Shown here: positions 41,655-51,964 of the stretch, one piece after another
Numbering within the stretch: position 1 is the first letter of the stretch
Layout: every line of letters begins with the position of its first letter
Assembly (NCBI RefSeq): GCF_000525995.1
Contig: NZ_AODL01000013.1
Location: forward strand, 1-64,000
DNA: 64,000 bases
From: Paenilisteria riparia FSL S10-1204
GTDB taxonomy: Bacteria > Bacillota > Bacilli > Lactobacillales > Listeriaceae
Direction: 5' to 3'
The notes under the pieces: generated by a model
The model's database searches: none
Told to the model about the DNA's origin: nothing
What the model saw: only the letters and a program-made list of their open reading frames with translations
Made by a program: the position numbers and the translations under genes

Positions 41655-42389
41655 ATGCGAAAATGGCTATTATCAACGTTAGCACTCCTCATTCTGACAC
41701 TCACTGCCTGCTCGTCAAGCGCAAACATACCCCCACCAAAAGAAGAAGCGAAAAAACAAGAAGTGGAGGAAAAATCAGTGGCAAATAATAACGAATTAAA
41801 TCAAGACTTACTACAAGCGATCGCGACACAAAATACAACAGCAATCAAAACCCTTCTCGAACAAGGTGCCAAAGTCGATGTAGTTAATAACAAAGGCGAG
41901 AGCGGCTTACTCGTCGCAACACACCATAACAACATCGAAATGGCGCAACTTTTCTTAGATCACGGTGCCAATGTGAACTTACAAGACCGCATACAAGATA
42001 GCCCATTTCTTTATGCTGGCGCAGAAGGACGCACAGAAATTCTCAAGCGTATTTTATCACACCACCCAGACTATACATTAACCAATCGCTACGGCGGCAC
42101 AGCACTGATTCCCGCTGCTGAAAAAGGCCATTTGGCAAACGTCGAACTTCTATTAAAAGAAAAAACGATTGATGTGAACCATATTAACAAACCCGGCTGG
42201 ACAGCACTTTTAGAAGCCATCGTCTTATCAAACGGCGGCAAAACGCAACAGCACATCGTTCAAGCCCTGCTAGAAAACGGTGCTGATCCTAATATTTCTG
42301 ATGCAAACGGCGTCACCCCACTAGCCCATGCGAAACGACACGGCTATAAGGCCATCGCAGATTTATTAATATCACACGGTGCCAAATAG
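41655..42389 (+). CDS. Ankyrin-repeat lipoprotein
   Basis: Predicted exported lipoprotein, 244 aa from ATG 41655, three bases after GGAGGAATAAGG. A signal peptide (MRKWLLSTLALLILTLT) ends in the lipobox LTAC with Cys near residue 20. After an acidic spacer there are about five ankyrin repeats: KTLLEQGAKVDVVNNKGESGL, AQLFLDHGANVNLQD, TALIPAAEKGHLANVELLL, TALLEAIVL, and ALLENGADPNISDANGVTPLAHA. Ankyrin repeats bind proteins; the partner is unknown. It is a single gene on the + strand, transcribed away from mraZ. Confidence 0.85.
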   Translation: MRKWLLSTLALLILTLTACSSSANIPPPKEEAKKQEVEEKSVANNNELNQDLLQAIATQNTTAIKTLLEQGAKVDVVNNKGESGLLVATHHNNIEMAQLFLDHGANVNLQDRIQDSPFLYAGAEGRTEILKRILSHHPDYTLTNRYGGTALIPAAEKGHLANVELLLKEKTIDVNHINKPGWTALLEAIVLSNGGKTQQHIVQALLENGADPNISDANGVTPLAHAKRHGYKAIADLLISHGAK

Positions 42390-42393
42390 CACA

Positions 42394-42433
42394 AAAGAGA
42401 CATCTACCATTTTTCTGTGGTAAATGTCTCTTT
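42394..42433. terminator. Bidirectional terminator between ankyrin and MFS genes
   Basis: AAAGAGACATCTACC (42394-42408) pairs almost perfectly with GGTAAATGTCTCTTT (42419-42433). A and T flanks make it usable by both convergent genes. Confidence 0.85.
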
Positions 42434-42435
42434 CA

Positions 42436-43686
42436 TTATAACTCTTGCTTCACACTGACCGTTTTTGGCTTAAGAGCTATTGACGTTAGCATAATTCCAA
42501 CGGCACCGCACAGCAAGATAAACACGCCCATCCCATACTTCCCAATGTACGGCGCGAAAATTAAACTCCCAGCACCGATTAATTTTCCAATTTGAAATAC
42601 AAAGCCGTTAAATGCCATATACGTCCCGCGCATTCGCTCATCCACAATGTCTGCCAAAATCGTCTGACGCGTTGGCACATAGAGCAATTCCCCAACCGAT
42701 AATACGACTGTCGCACCAAATAATACCCAAATACTATCCGTCACCGCACAAATGGCAAACCCAATCGCAAAAAGACCAAATCCTACATACATCCATTTTT
42801 GCAACTCACGATGGCGAATCCATTTTGCAAATGGTGCTGTGAACAAGACAATCATCAACGTATTCACAAGCGTCAACACGCTAAGCAATTTTATACCGTC
42901 AAAAAATATATCCGAAAAACCGAATAGAGAATACAAACCTGGCGGAAAAACATCGGCCAGCCGAACAGAAATAAAGTTATTCCGCTGAAACTCAATCGAT
43001 AACACCGCAATGCCACCAAGCGTAAAAAGTAAAAAACGAAAATCATACATAATTTTCCGATAACTTCGCAGCAAACTTTTCAAACCAATCGTATCTGTCG
43101 CCTGTATCGTACTGAAATCAAGCGTTTCTGAAATCAAAGCAATCGTCAGCCAAGTTGTAATTAACGAAAGCACTAGCAATGCAATCAACATTTCAAATAA
43201 ATAGCTTTGGAAGAGCCAACCACCAATGACAACGCCAATCGTAACCGACAAATTATTCGCCCAGTAATTAATCGAATACATAAACGCCCTGACCTCGCGC
43301 GTGCTAACATCAATCAACATCGCATCACTTGCTGGAACCGCCATGCCTTGTGAAACGGCAATAAGCAGCAATGCTAAAAATGTAATCCAAGGTGAAGCAA
43401 ACAACGGCGAATTCACCAAAAGCATTACCGCAAAGCCAACAACCTTCATCCATTCGCCCCAAACCATCAGCTTGCGTCGTCCGATATGATCCGCTAAATG
43501 CCCTCCATAAATACTAGCTACAAACTGAACTACAATATTGAGCATCAACAAAATACCTGCAATCCCCACATTAATCTCTTTCGAAAAATAGATTGCCATA
43601 AACGGAAAAATCATTGAACTGGCTAACTTACTTAAAAACGAAATCGCAATCCGCGCTTTAATGTTCGGGTGTAACTCTTTAAACAT
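42436..43686 (-). CDS. MFS transporter (drug/sugar efflux type)
   Basis: Twelve-helix major facilitator, 416 aa from ATG 43686 (MFKELHPNIKARIAIS), preceded by AGGAGGTG; the GTG at 43695 overlaps that site. The loop 2-3 signature is YGGHLADHIGRRKLMVWGE. It resembles proton-driven multidrug exporters of the YttB/MdtH type. It is divergently transcribed from an SgrR-like regulator 100 bp away, an arrangement recalling E. coli sgrR-setA, which suggests sugar-phosphate or solute efflux, but the substrate is unknown. Confidence 0.82.
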   Translation of the reverse strand: MFKELHPNIKARIAISFLSKLASSMIFPFMAIYFSKEINVGIAGILLMLNIVVQFVASIYGGHLADHIGRRKLMVWGEWMKVVGFAVMLLVNSPLFASPWITFLALLLIAVSQGMAVPASDAMLIDVSTREVRAFMYSINYWANNLSVTIGVVIGGWLFQSYLFEMLIALLVLSLITTWLTIALISETLDFSTIQATDTIGLKSLLRSYRKIMYDFRFLLFTLGGIAVLSIEFQRNNFISVRLADVFPPGLYSLFGFSDIFFDGIKLLSVLTLVNTLMIVLFTAPFAKWIRHRELQKWMYVGFGLFAIGFAICAVTDSIWVLFGATVVLSVGELLYVPTRQTILADIVDERMRGTYMAFNGFVFQIGKLIGAGSLIFAPYIGKYGMGVFILLCGAVGIMLTSIALKPKTVSVKQEL

Positions 43687-43731
43687 TGACTTCACCTCCT
43701 AAACATAGTATAACTAGTTTTAAAAAGAGGA

Positions 43732-43766
43732 AAAAGGGATACTTATAATTTTTTTTGTCCCCTTTT
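43732..43766. promoter_or_regulatory. Inverted repeat over the sgrR-like promoter
   Basis: AAAAGGGA (43732-43739) and TCCCCTTTT (43758-43766) flank the likely -10 TATAAT (43744-43749) of the SgrR-like gene. A protein binding both arms would cover that promoter. On the minus strand a TATACT at about 43706-43711 may serve the MFS gene. This is a candidate operator, unproven. Confidence 0.4.
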
Positions 43767-43786
43767 AGTGTTAGGAGGTTATTCCA

Positions 43787-45517
43787 ATGCAAGATATGCA
43801 GTACTACGAAATGCGCGCGTTTTTATTCGAGCGACAAACAGCGAACAGTGTTCCTTTTATGTTACAGCAGCTCGCCGATTTGTGGAAATGCAGCACGAAA
43901 AATGCGAAACGTAAGCTAAAGCAATATCAGGCGCAATCTTTGTGTGTCTATGAACCCGGAATTGGGCGTGGCAACATGTCGAAGCTTACTTTCTCGCAAG
44001 ACTTCCAAGACGAAATCGATCAATTTATTCGTATCGCAGTAGAACAGGAAAACTTAGATAAATTGCTCATTTTGCTACAACTCAATATTCCGCGCGACTG
44101 GTTTAATGCCGTTTCAAGCCAAATCAACGAACTTTTCGGTCTGCAAAGTAAAGACAATGACCAAGACGTACTTCGCTCCATCATCGCCCGCCCATTCAGC
44201 GTTTTAGACCCGTTGCATACCGCCATCAATATGGAAAGTTCCTTGCTGACCCAACTCGGCGATCCGCTCGTCCAATTCGACGCTACGAATCAAACAATAA
44301 AACCGTGCATCTCGCACTACTGGACATCCGAGAACAATCATACTACGTGGACATTCTACTTACGAAAAGGCATCCGCTTCCATCACGGCCGCACCTTAAC
44401 GAGCCAAGACGTCCAACACACTCTTGAAAAAGCGATGCAAAAAGGCACCGTGGCTTACTGGCAACTAAACGATATCCAACAAATCGAACGCCCATCCAAT
44501 TACAAAATTACAATCCAACTTCGTAAACCTAATCCATTTTTTATCCGCTACCTTTGTTTAGGCGCCCTCGTCATTTTACCGTATGATGTTCCTTTTGATG
44601 AATATAAATGGGTTAGTACCGGTGCTTTCAAAATCGTCGAACGAACACCAAAAAAGCTCGTACTAGAAGCCTTTGATAATTATTTCCTAGAACGGCCACT
44701 GCTTGATCGGATTGAATTTTGGCTCGTTGAAAATCAGCGAAGACCGATGGCAGTCATTACGCACCTTGGTAACGAAGAAAGCGAGGACTACACCGACTAT
44801 GCCGCAAAAGACTATGGTGTCAATATCATCACCTTCCATTTCGAACATTGTCTATTCGCACGCCACCCCGCTTTTCGCGAAGCTATGTTTCACGCTTTAA
44901 ATCCAAAAGATATGTTACAAGCATTGGAAGACATCGAAAACGTCGAAGCCTCCAGCTACTTCATCCGGAACTCCAAACCCCAACAACGAGACCAGCGCAA
45001 AATCAAAACCCTATTAAAAAAAGCAAACTATAACGGCGAACCGCTACAATTTGCTGTCTTCTCACACGTAAAAACAGTCCAACAAGGAAAATGGCTCGTC
45101 GCACACGCCGCCAAATTCGGCATTCAACTCCAATTGCGTATTATTGATTTAAGCTCCCAATTTTACGATAAAATGTTGTTCGATGACATCGATATGAGCA
45201 TGGGTGGCGATGTTCCGTCTTATGACATCGAAGTAGCCTTCATGGACTTTTATAGCAATCCAAATTTAGCACCACAACGCTATTTAGCCAAAGAGGACCT
45301 CGCGCATATCGAGACATTGCTGCAACAAGCAAGACAATTCAAAAATCAGAAAGACCGTTACGCCGTATATGACCAAGTCGAAAGCTACATCCGCGATAAT
45401 CACTTGCTCTTATTCATGGAACACATCACCAAACACCAACAAATTCATTCCATGATTCAAACCGAAGAAAAACATCTCTACGGCCACCTCAATTTCAAAT
45501 CATTGTGGATCAAATAA
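43787..45517 (+). CDS. SgrR-family regulator (wHTH plus solute-binding domain)
   Basis: Predicted transcription regulator of 576 aa. The first about 115 residues form an SgrR-type winged helix (MLQQLADLWKCSTKNAKRKLKQYQ near residue 24). The rest resembles an oligopeptide-type periplasmic binding protein (SBP_bac_5): WTFYLRKGIRFHHGRTLTSQDVQHTLEKAM near residue 186, with later EAFDNYFLERPLLDRI. There is no signal peptide, so it is cytosolic and probably senses a ligand. TTAGGAGG precedes the ATG. The divergent MFS gene is its likely target. Confidence 0.83.
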   Translation: MQDMQYYEMRAFLFERQTANSVPFMLQQLADLWKCSTKNAKRKLKQYQAQSLCVYEPGIGRGNMSKLTFSQDFQDEIDQFIRIAVEQENLDKLLILLQLNIPRDWFNAVSSQINELFGLQSKDNDQDVLRSIIARPFSVLDPLHTAINMESSLLTQLGDPLVQFDATNQTIKPCISHYWTSENNHTTWTFYLRKGIRFHHGRTLTSQDVQHTLEKAMQKGTVAYWQLNDIQQIERPSNYKITIQLRKPNPFFIRYLCLGALVILPYDVPFDEYKWVSTGAFKIVERTPKKLVLEAFDNYFLERPLLDRIEFWLVENQRRPMAVITHLGNEESEDYTDYAAKDYGVNIITFHFEHCLFARHPAFREAMFHALNPKDMLQALEDIENVEASSYFIRNSKPQQRDQRKIKTLLKKANYNGEPLQFAVFSHVKTVQQGKWLVAHAAKFGIQLQLRIIDLSSQFYDKMLFDDIDMSMGGDVPSYDIEVAFMDFYSNPNLAPQRYLAKEDLAHIETLLQQARQFKNQKDRYAVYDQVESYIRDNHLLLFMEHITKHQQIHSMIQTEEKHLYGHLNFKSLWIK

Positions 45518-45520
45518 ACC

Positions 45521-45904
45521 TCACAAAACGAGAAAAATACTTTTGATAATGCCATAAACGAACAATAACAAATACAAAATTGCAAACGTAAAGAAACAAA
45601 TGCGCCAGTAACCACGAATTACTTTGCGAAAATTAATTTCTCCTTGCGACTTCGCGTACAGCGCTACAAAGGCAATTCCCACCAAGAATAACAACAATAA
45701 AATATACAACAAAAACGAGCGATCAAACAAAATAATCATGAAGAAATGCACCGCCAAAATCAGGAAAAACGTCGTCACATCCGCACTTCGTTTCACCGCT
45801 TTTGGCGTTCTTTTCGTCATGTATTGCGTCACCATAAATGTTATCGTAAAAATAAGCACAGGCGCCACAATAACAAGCGCCGTCACATTCGTCAACCAAT
45901 TCAC
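45521..45904 (-). CDS. DUF3397 membrane protein
   Basis: A 127-aa protein with four predicted membrane helices (about residues 8-27, 44-60, 67-83 and 103-124) joined by short basic loops (TKRTPKAVKRSAD; KSQGEINFRKVIRGY). It matches my memory of DUF3397 family proteins, whose role is unknown. It overlaps panE by ATGA, so the two are co-translated, as in other Listeria. Confidence 0.8.
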   Translation of the reverse strand: MNWLTNVTALVIVAPVLIFTITFMVTQYMTKRTPKAVKRSADVTTFFLILAVHFFMIILFDRSFLLYILLLLFLVGIAFVALYAKSQGEINFRKVIRGYWRICFFTFAILYLLLFVYGIIKSIFLVL

Positions 45905-46788
45905 TGTAAGTACTCTCCTTCTAGCCCTTTCACTTGAGCATATAAAATCTCCGAAATCAGCGCGTCCTTCCCTTGCTGTTTCCCCAAACGAATCACTGTC
46001 CCTAAAATGCTATCAATCTCCGTTCGCCGCTTCTCCATCACATCCGTCGCCATCGAAGAATAATTCATCGCCGTAGCCTCGCAAACCCCAGTTAGCCGTT
46101 CAAGCCACTGCTCATCACGCATCAACACATCCGCAACCTCGCGACCAAATTTTTCAAATAACCCATAAAAAAATACATTATGTATCAACGCACCATTGCG
46201 CACGCCCAAAACAGCCGTCAGCGAATTCACCACAGCATTTATTAGTAGCTTATCATACAACATCGCTTCAAAATCAGACTTTTCGACAAAAGGAAACCCG
46301 GTTTGTCCCGTCAAGAAATCACGCAATCCAGCCTCCAAATTGCCACGAAAAACTGCCCAATTCGTCCGTCCTACACCACGCCATTCCACACTAGCTCCGT
46401 CCAATTTTCCAGCCCCATGTTCACAAGTTCCGACCAAAATCGTCTCATGCCCTAAGCTCTCCAACCACTCCAAGTGCCCAATTCCATTTTGCAAAAACAA
46501 CAGCGGCATCTGCGTCGGAATCTCCCGAACCATCTCCGCCAAATCCGGCAACTGATACGACTTCACCGTGAAAATCACCAAATCAAGCGTCTCAAAATCC
46601 GCCTCTTGAACTGGCATTGCTTGGACAGAAACACGTGCCTCACATCCATCCTGAATTACCGTAACACCACCACGCGCGCTAATCAAATCCGCCTGTTCCA
46701 CAGTACGCGTATACACTTTCGCACTTAACAACCCAGCATACAAAAGCCCCAAAGCACCCGCACCAATAATACCAATCCTGTAAGCCAC
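45901..46788 (-). CDS. panE: 2-dehydropantoate 2-reductase
   Basis: NADPH reductase making pantoate for vitamin B5 and coenzyme A, about 295 aa. The Rossmann motif IGIIGAGALGLLYAGLLS is at the N-terminus; FTVKSYQL is the cofactor/substrate loop; the catalytic lysine is in YDKLLINAVVNSLTAVLG near residue 190. The GTG at 46788, eight bases after AGAGG, is the most likely start (M-AYRIGIIG). Its identity is fair, but ketopantoate reductase families are hard to split. Confidence 0.88.
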   Translation of the reverse strand: MAYRIGIIGAGALGLLYAGLLSAKVYTRTVEQADLISARGGVTVIQDGCEARVSVQAMPVQEADFETLDLVIFTVKSYQLPDLAEMVREIPTQMPLLFLQNGIGHLEWLESLGHETILVGTCEHGAGKLDGASVEWRGVGRTNWAVFRGNLEAGLRDFLTGQTGFPFVEKSDFEAMLYDKLLINAVVNSLTAVLGVRNGALIHNVFFYGLFEKFGREVADVLMRDEQWLERLTGVCEATAMNYSSMATDVMEKRRTEIDSILGTVIRLGKQQGKDALISEILYAQVKGLEGEYLQ

Positions 46789-46901
46789 AAGCTTCACCTC
46801 TTCCCAATCACGATATATCTATTCTAACAAACTGCCCTCTATTTTGCATTTTTTAATGAACTTAATAGAAAAAAGTTAAACCACCCGACCATTTAATTAT
46901 T

Positions 46902-46953
46902 TTTGGGTAAGACGAAAAATCCTGCTTCACACCAATTGAGCGCTTGTCGCCGA
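46902..46953. repeat. Family A end fragment between panE and rpmF
   Basis: TTTGGGTAAGACGAAAAAT (46902-46920) is identical to the complement of 206-224, and GAGCGCTTGTCGCCGA (46938-46953) to the complement of 8-23. The full family A interior is missing, so the two ends lie 17 bp apart. It looks like a decayed or deleted copy. Confidence 0.65.
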
Positions 46954-46990
46954 GTTACTACGCTTATGATCTACACCCCTAGGAAAAACA

Positions 46991-47026
46991 AAAAACCAGA
47001 AGATCCATGGCATCTTCTGGTTTTTT
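46991..47026 (-). terminator. Strong terminator after rpmF
   Basis: AAAAACCAGAAGAT (46991-47004) pairs perfectly with ATCTTCTGGTTTTT (47012-47025), leaving a 7-nt loop. It lies about 40 bp past the rpmF stop on the minus strand. Confidence 0.85.
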
Positions 47027-47064
47027 ATTTGACAGACGTACGTATCGCCTGTTTGTTCACGCAA

Positions 47065-47242
47065 TTAGTTGCTTTCTACTACTTCTTTACCGTTATATTG
47101 ACCACATTCAGGACAAACACGGTGAGAAAGTTTGTACTCGCCACAATTCGGGCATTCTACCATACCAGGCACTTGTAATTTGAAGTGCGTACGACGCTTG
47201 CGTTTTTTTTGTTTTGGATGTTCTTCTAAAAGGTACTGCCAT
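47065..47242 (-). CDS. rpmF: 50S ribosomal protein L32, with apparent frameshift
   Basis: Zinc-ribbon ribosomal protein. The N-terminus [13 protein letters not shown] starts at 47242 after AAGGAGGTG. The frame then breaks in eight T on the + strand (47203-47210). Removing one base gives [38 protein letters not shown] and a 58-aa protein with two CxxC pairs and stop at 47065. As this is normally important for the ribosome, a sequencing error is the simplest cause. It follows yceD on the same strand, the normal yceD-rpmF pairing. Confidence 0.9.
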
Positions 47243-47338
47243 TTCCATACACCTCCTTCGTGATATAACGGATATCTCCATTAATCACAATCCATTTAAG
47301 AAAATCTCTTCTCTTAAAATATATTCCAGCTCTTAGAA

Positions 47339-47866
47339 TTAGTCCTCTTTCTTATCAAAGAAATCAGCTAATCCCGCAAGACGAGGATCAACTTTTGGTT
47401 CTTCTTGTATTGCTTGTTGCTCCAGTTCTTCTTCTGTTATGACATTCCAATCCTTACCTTCTGACAACGCATTTTCTACATTATCGCTGTAAACTTGCAT
47501 CGGAATTTCTAACAAAAGCAGTTCTTCCACTACTGGCAACGCATCAATCTTGTCACCATCCATCATGTGGTGCATTTCATCGAGCACGTTCTCCTCTTTA
47601 TCCACATACGTTTCCACCGATTCGATATGATATGGATAAATAACATCTTCAAATGTTCTCGCACACGGCAATGTAAAAGTTCCATCCAAAACGAGGCGAA
47701 TCACAACACTATCTTGACGAACCGCAATATCTCCAGTTACCCGCACAAGACTTGCATCTCTGACATCATGATTATGTTCCTTCAAGTAAGTCGTTACATC
47801 CATTTCTTGTTCCAAAGGTATCCTTTTGCCACGATATTTCTGTAGCTGAATTAATGACCATTTCAT
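47339..47866 (-). CDS. yceD: YceD-family protein (DUF177)
   Basis: A 175-aa soluble protein of the YceD/DUF177 family. Conserved features are MKWSLIQLQKYRGK at the N-terminus, a LDGTFTLPCARTFEDV block with the family cysteine near residue 68, and a C-terminal DPRLAGLADFF tail. It is linked to 23S rRNA accumulation in bacteria; the mechanism is not clear. A consensus promoter is 30 bp upstream and rpmF follows about 96 bp downstream. Confidence 0.9.
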   Translation of the reverse strand: MKWSLIQLQKYRGKRIPLEQEMDVTTYLKEHNHDVRDASLVRVTGDIAVRQDSVVIRLVLDGTFTLPCARTFEDVIYPYHIESVETYVDKEENVLDEMHHMMDGDKIDALPVVEELLLLEIPMQVYSDNVENALSEGKDWNVITEEELEQQAIQEEPKVDPRLAGLADFFDKKED

Positions 47867-47895
47867 AGTTTATCACTCCAAGCGCAACAAAAAAT

Positions 47896-47924
47896 ATTAT
47901 AGACTTTTCTAAGCCTTTTGTCAA
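47896..47924 (-). promoter_or_regulatory. yceD-rpmF promoter
   Basis: TTGACA (47919-47924) and TATAAT (47896-47901) on the minus strand with 17-bp spacing, a perfect sigma-A promoter. Confidence 0.85.
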
Positions 47925-48043
47925 TCCCTATTTCTCTAACGAACTATGTTATCATGCGCGATTTTGTGGTATGGTATAGATATTCGAAGCGGCAGACGAA
48001 AAAACTCTACTTTTACCTCCAAATTCGACTGAGTTTGCCAAAC

Positions 48044-48237
48044 CTAAGTGTATTGACAAATGCTTAGTGCCTACGCAAAAATGAGTACCTGCGTGGCGTT
48101 TATGACTTGTACATAATGACTGAAAACAAGGAGAGAGTCGTTTCCCCGACCATGCGAAAAGTTATGTGTAGCAATTGCGTAGAAGCGCCGGAACGGATTT
48201 TTTTACGACGAAAATGTGTATTTGTCGATGCACTTAG
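48044..48237. repeat. Long imperfect inverted repeat upstream of ylbM
   Basis: The 398-bp gap before ylbM holds no gene. CTAAGTGTATTGACAAAT (48044-48061) pairs with 48220-48237 at 16 of 18 positions, and the two exceptions would be U-G wobbles in RNA. Nested inside are CTACGCAA/TTGCGTAG (48071-48078 with 48175-48182), ACATAA/TTATGT (48111-48116 with 48162-48167) and a GTC/GAC loop. The nested order suggests a real 194-nt fold, either a structured RNA or a MITE-like insert. Confidence 0.55.
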
Positions 48238-48264
48238 TATTATTGTGACATGGAGTGATGAATA

Positions 48265-49463
48265 ATGAAAGCAACAGGACTTATTGTGGAGTACAATCCC
48301 TTTCATAATGGACATTTACTACATCTGAACGAAGCTAAAAAGCAAACTGGCGCAGAGGTCATCATTGCGGTGATGAGCGGTTCTTTCTTGCAGCGCGGTG
48401 AACCTGCTTTACTGCCAAAATGGGAGCGAACAAAAATGGCTGTCGATGCTGGCATTGATTTAGTCGTTGAGCTTCCTTTTTATTTCGCAACACAACAAGC
48501 GGCAATTTTTGCGAATGGTGCTGTGGAAATTTTGGCGGCGCTCGGGGTTTCCTCAATTTTTTTCGGAAGCGAAAATGGTGATGTAAAAAGTTTTTCAAAT
48601 GCAGCTGGCATAATCTCTGGGCAAAGCAATGCGTTTAAGGTAGCTATCCGTCGATATTTGGACGATAAGAGACATAGCTATGCTACAGCGTGGAATTTGG
48701 CAATTCACGAGCTAGCGCCCGATTTAGAGCTTGATTTAACACAACCTAATAATATTTTAGGCTTTCACTACGCACTTGCCGCACTCAGTCAACAAGTTCC
48801 AATCACCATGCAACAATGAAACGCCAAAATGCAGCCTACCACGACGATTCACCGTCCCACCACACCGTCGCAAGCGCCACATCAATTCGTCACATACTTT
48901 TAAAAGGTGATTTAATAGCTGTTCAGCAATATGTTCCTGAAACCACATATCGCCTCTTACAAAACTATCAAAACACACATGATTTCGCGGCATGGCATCA
49001 TTTCTGGCCATTATTAAAATACCAACTTATCACCTCATCAACCGAACAGCTTCAACAAATTCGCGGCATCACAGAAGGGATCGAAAATCGACTACAAAAA
49101 GCCGCCCTGCATGCCGATAACTTCGAGGATTTCTTGATTTGGACGGTCACCAAGCGCTACAGCAAGTCGCGCATCCAGCGAACTGCCTTACAAATCATCA
49201 TGCAACAGCAAAAAACAGAAGCCCCACCTCAGAATTACATCCGTATTCTTGGCATGTCATCAACTGGTCAACGCTATTTAAGCCATATCAAAAAAGAAAT
49301 ACCATTACCACTCGTGAGTACAATGTCCAAGGCTAACCCTGCCCTTATTCAAAACGACATTCGTGCAACCCAACTCTATTCTCTTGCACCAACATTGTCC
49401 GACCAAATACAACGAGACTTCCAAACTCCTATCTACCGAAAAATCCTTAATCAACGCGACTAA
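48265..49463 (+). CDS. tmcAL: tRNA(Met) cytidine acetate ligase, with apparent frameshift
   Basis: Homologue of B. subtilis YlbM (TmcAL), which acetylates the wobble cytidine of elongator tRNA-Met. The nucleotidyltransferase-like start has GLIVEYNPFHNGHLLHL, with the HxGH-type motif, then GSFLQRGEPALLPKWERTKMA. The frame breaks after VPITMQ at CAA (48811-48813); adding one A yields TMKRQNAAYHDDSP and continuity to the TAA at 49463. The repaired length is about 399 aa. The second part includes SATSIRHILLKGD, a family signature. Sequencing deletion is likely. Confidence 0.87.
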
Positions 49464-49473
49464 GGATTTTTTT
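49439..49473. terminator. Terminator between convergent ylbM and ylbL
   Basis: AAAAATCCTTA (49439-49449) pairs with TAAGGATTTTT (49461-49471), overlapping the ylbM stop. Both directions end in A/T runs. Confidence 0.8.
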
Positions 49474-49477
49474 ATCT

Positions 49478-50529
49478 TTATTTTTCTTTCAATGTTTTTA
49501 AGTAATCCAGCGCATCTTGGAACGTCTTCACAGGAACCACTTTCATTTTCGAATCGATAGCTTTGGCTGTTTTCACTGCTTCTTCGTAATTGCTTACAGC
49601 GCCCGGTTCCACTTTTTTTTTAGCTCTGCAGTTACTGTATCATCTGGCGCGAAGAAAATTTCTGCATCCGCACGATCTGCCGCGACAATTTTTTGGTCAA
49701 TCCCGCCAATTCTGCCGACATTTCCGTCAACATCGATCGTTCCTGTGCCCGCGATGTTACGTCCTTTCGTCCAGTCCGTATCACCGAAATGATTATAAAT
49801 TTCTAATGTAAACATGAGACCCGCAGAAGGCCCACCAATTTTATCAGAATCAATCTTGATTTTCGGGTCGGTTACTAGCTTCTGATCATCGACGAGTGAA
49901 ATGCCAATTCCGGGTGTCCCTTTTTTATCAATATCAATCAATTCAATCGACGCTTTCTCCGATTTACCTTCATGTTTGTAGCTCACTTCCACTTTATCTC
50001 CGACCTTTTTGCTACGTACGTATTTAATAAATTCAGCGCTAGACGCAAAGGATTTTCCGTCAATTGCCGTAATCAAATCTCCAGCGGCAAGGTATTTCGC
50101 AGCTGGTGCATCCGGCATGACGCTAAGTACATAAACACCGCGGTACTCCACTTTCACCGATTTTCCCGCCGCTTTATACGCTACTTGAATCGCATTGTTT
50201 TTCGATTGGTTCATGAGTGATAATTGACGAACATTGTATTCCTCATCCGTTTCATTTTCCCCACGAACATCGGATTCTTTCTCAAGCTCCTGATACGGCA
50301 ACACTTTCGCCGCTAAGTAAGAATAAATATTAGCCTGTCCCATAGCAATCGTCACTAACCGAAACACACCCTTGCCATTACTCGAATACCCTTCCACTGA
50401 CACAAACGGATCTAATTTATCTGCACTACCAGGCCTCGTCACATAGTATGGAAGCGGTACAAAGAACGCTACTACCAAAACTAAAACAATAAGCCCAGCT
50501 AAAAGTTTTTTCCAATTTCGTCTAATCAT
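49478..50529 (-). CDS. ylbL: PDZ and Lon-type membrane protease (YlbL/SepM-like), apparent frameshift
   Basis: Membrane-anchored serine protease with one N-terminal helix (residues 10-28), a PDZ domain ([30 protein letters not shown] near residue 132) and a Lon-type domain. [16 protein letters not shown] near residue 228 contains the catalytic Ser; [15 protein letters not shown] contains the Lys. As read it ends early at 49594 because nine A (complement of 49613-49621) shift frame. One more A restores [19 protein letters not shown] to a stop at 49478, 350 aa, normal for the family. B. subtilis YlbL and streptococcal SepM are relatives. Confidence 0.88.
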
Positions 50530-50531
50530 GC

Positions 50532-51588
<1,057 letters not shown>

Positions 51589-51664
51589 TTATGTACCCTC
51601 CTTAAAACATAAAACAGCATAACCCAACCTCAAAAACCGAGGTCGAATCATGCCGCGACAATTA

Positions 51665-51946
51665 TTAAATACTAATTTGTACGTCTTCCATGCGGTCACG
51701 AAACTTCATGTCTTTCTTCGATTCGTATTCGGTGTTTAAGAACGGCCGATACGATAATTCCACACGTTTCACATAGTGGAATCGCGATAACTTGGCTGAA
51801 ATCTCTTCCACGTCCACCATATCGCAATAAAGCACCGCATATTTCAATTTTCGAGAAACATAATGCACATTTCCAAAACGCTTTAAAGAACGCACTTGCT
51901 TCAAATGATTCATCCAAATGATAATCGATTGGCGTTCATTCTCCAT
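51665..51946 (-). CDS. ylbG: YlbG-family protein (DUF2129)
   Basis: A 93-aa protein of the DUF2129 family found next to ylbF and rsmD in Bacillales. Hallmarks are the [35 protein letters not shown] opening (aromatic and basic) and [16 protein letters not shown]. Function unknown; it is reported structurally as a ferredoxin-like fold. It lies 18 bp from ylbF. Confidence 0.88.
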   Translation of the reverse strand: MENERQSIIIWMNHLKQVRSLKRFGNVHYVSRKLKYAVLYCDMVDVEEISAKLSRFHYVKRVELSYRPFLNTEYESKKDMKFRDRMEDVQISI

Positions 51947-51964
51947 TGCTTATTTCCCCTTTCT

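Noticed and set aside
46798-46900. panE promoter
   Set aside because: A TAGAAT-like -10 exists, but no convincing -35 at proper spacing.
47970-48040. A third fragment of family A before the ylbM hairpin
   Set aside because: Short matches such as GACGAAAAA and AAATTCGA are too few and could be chance.
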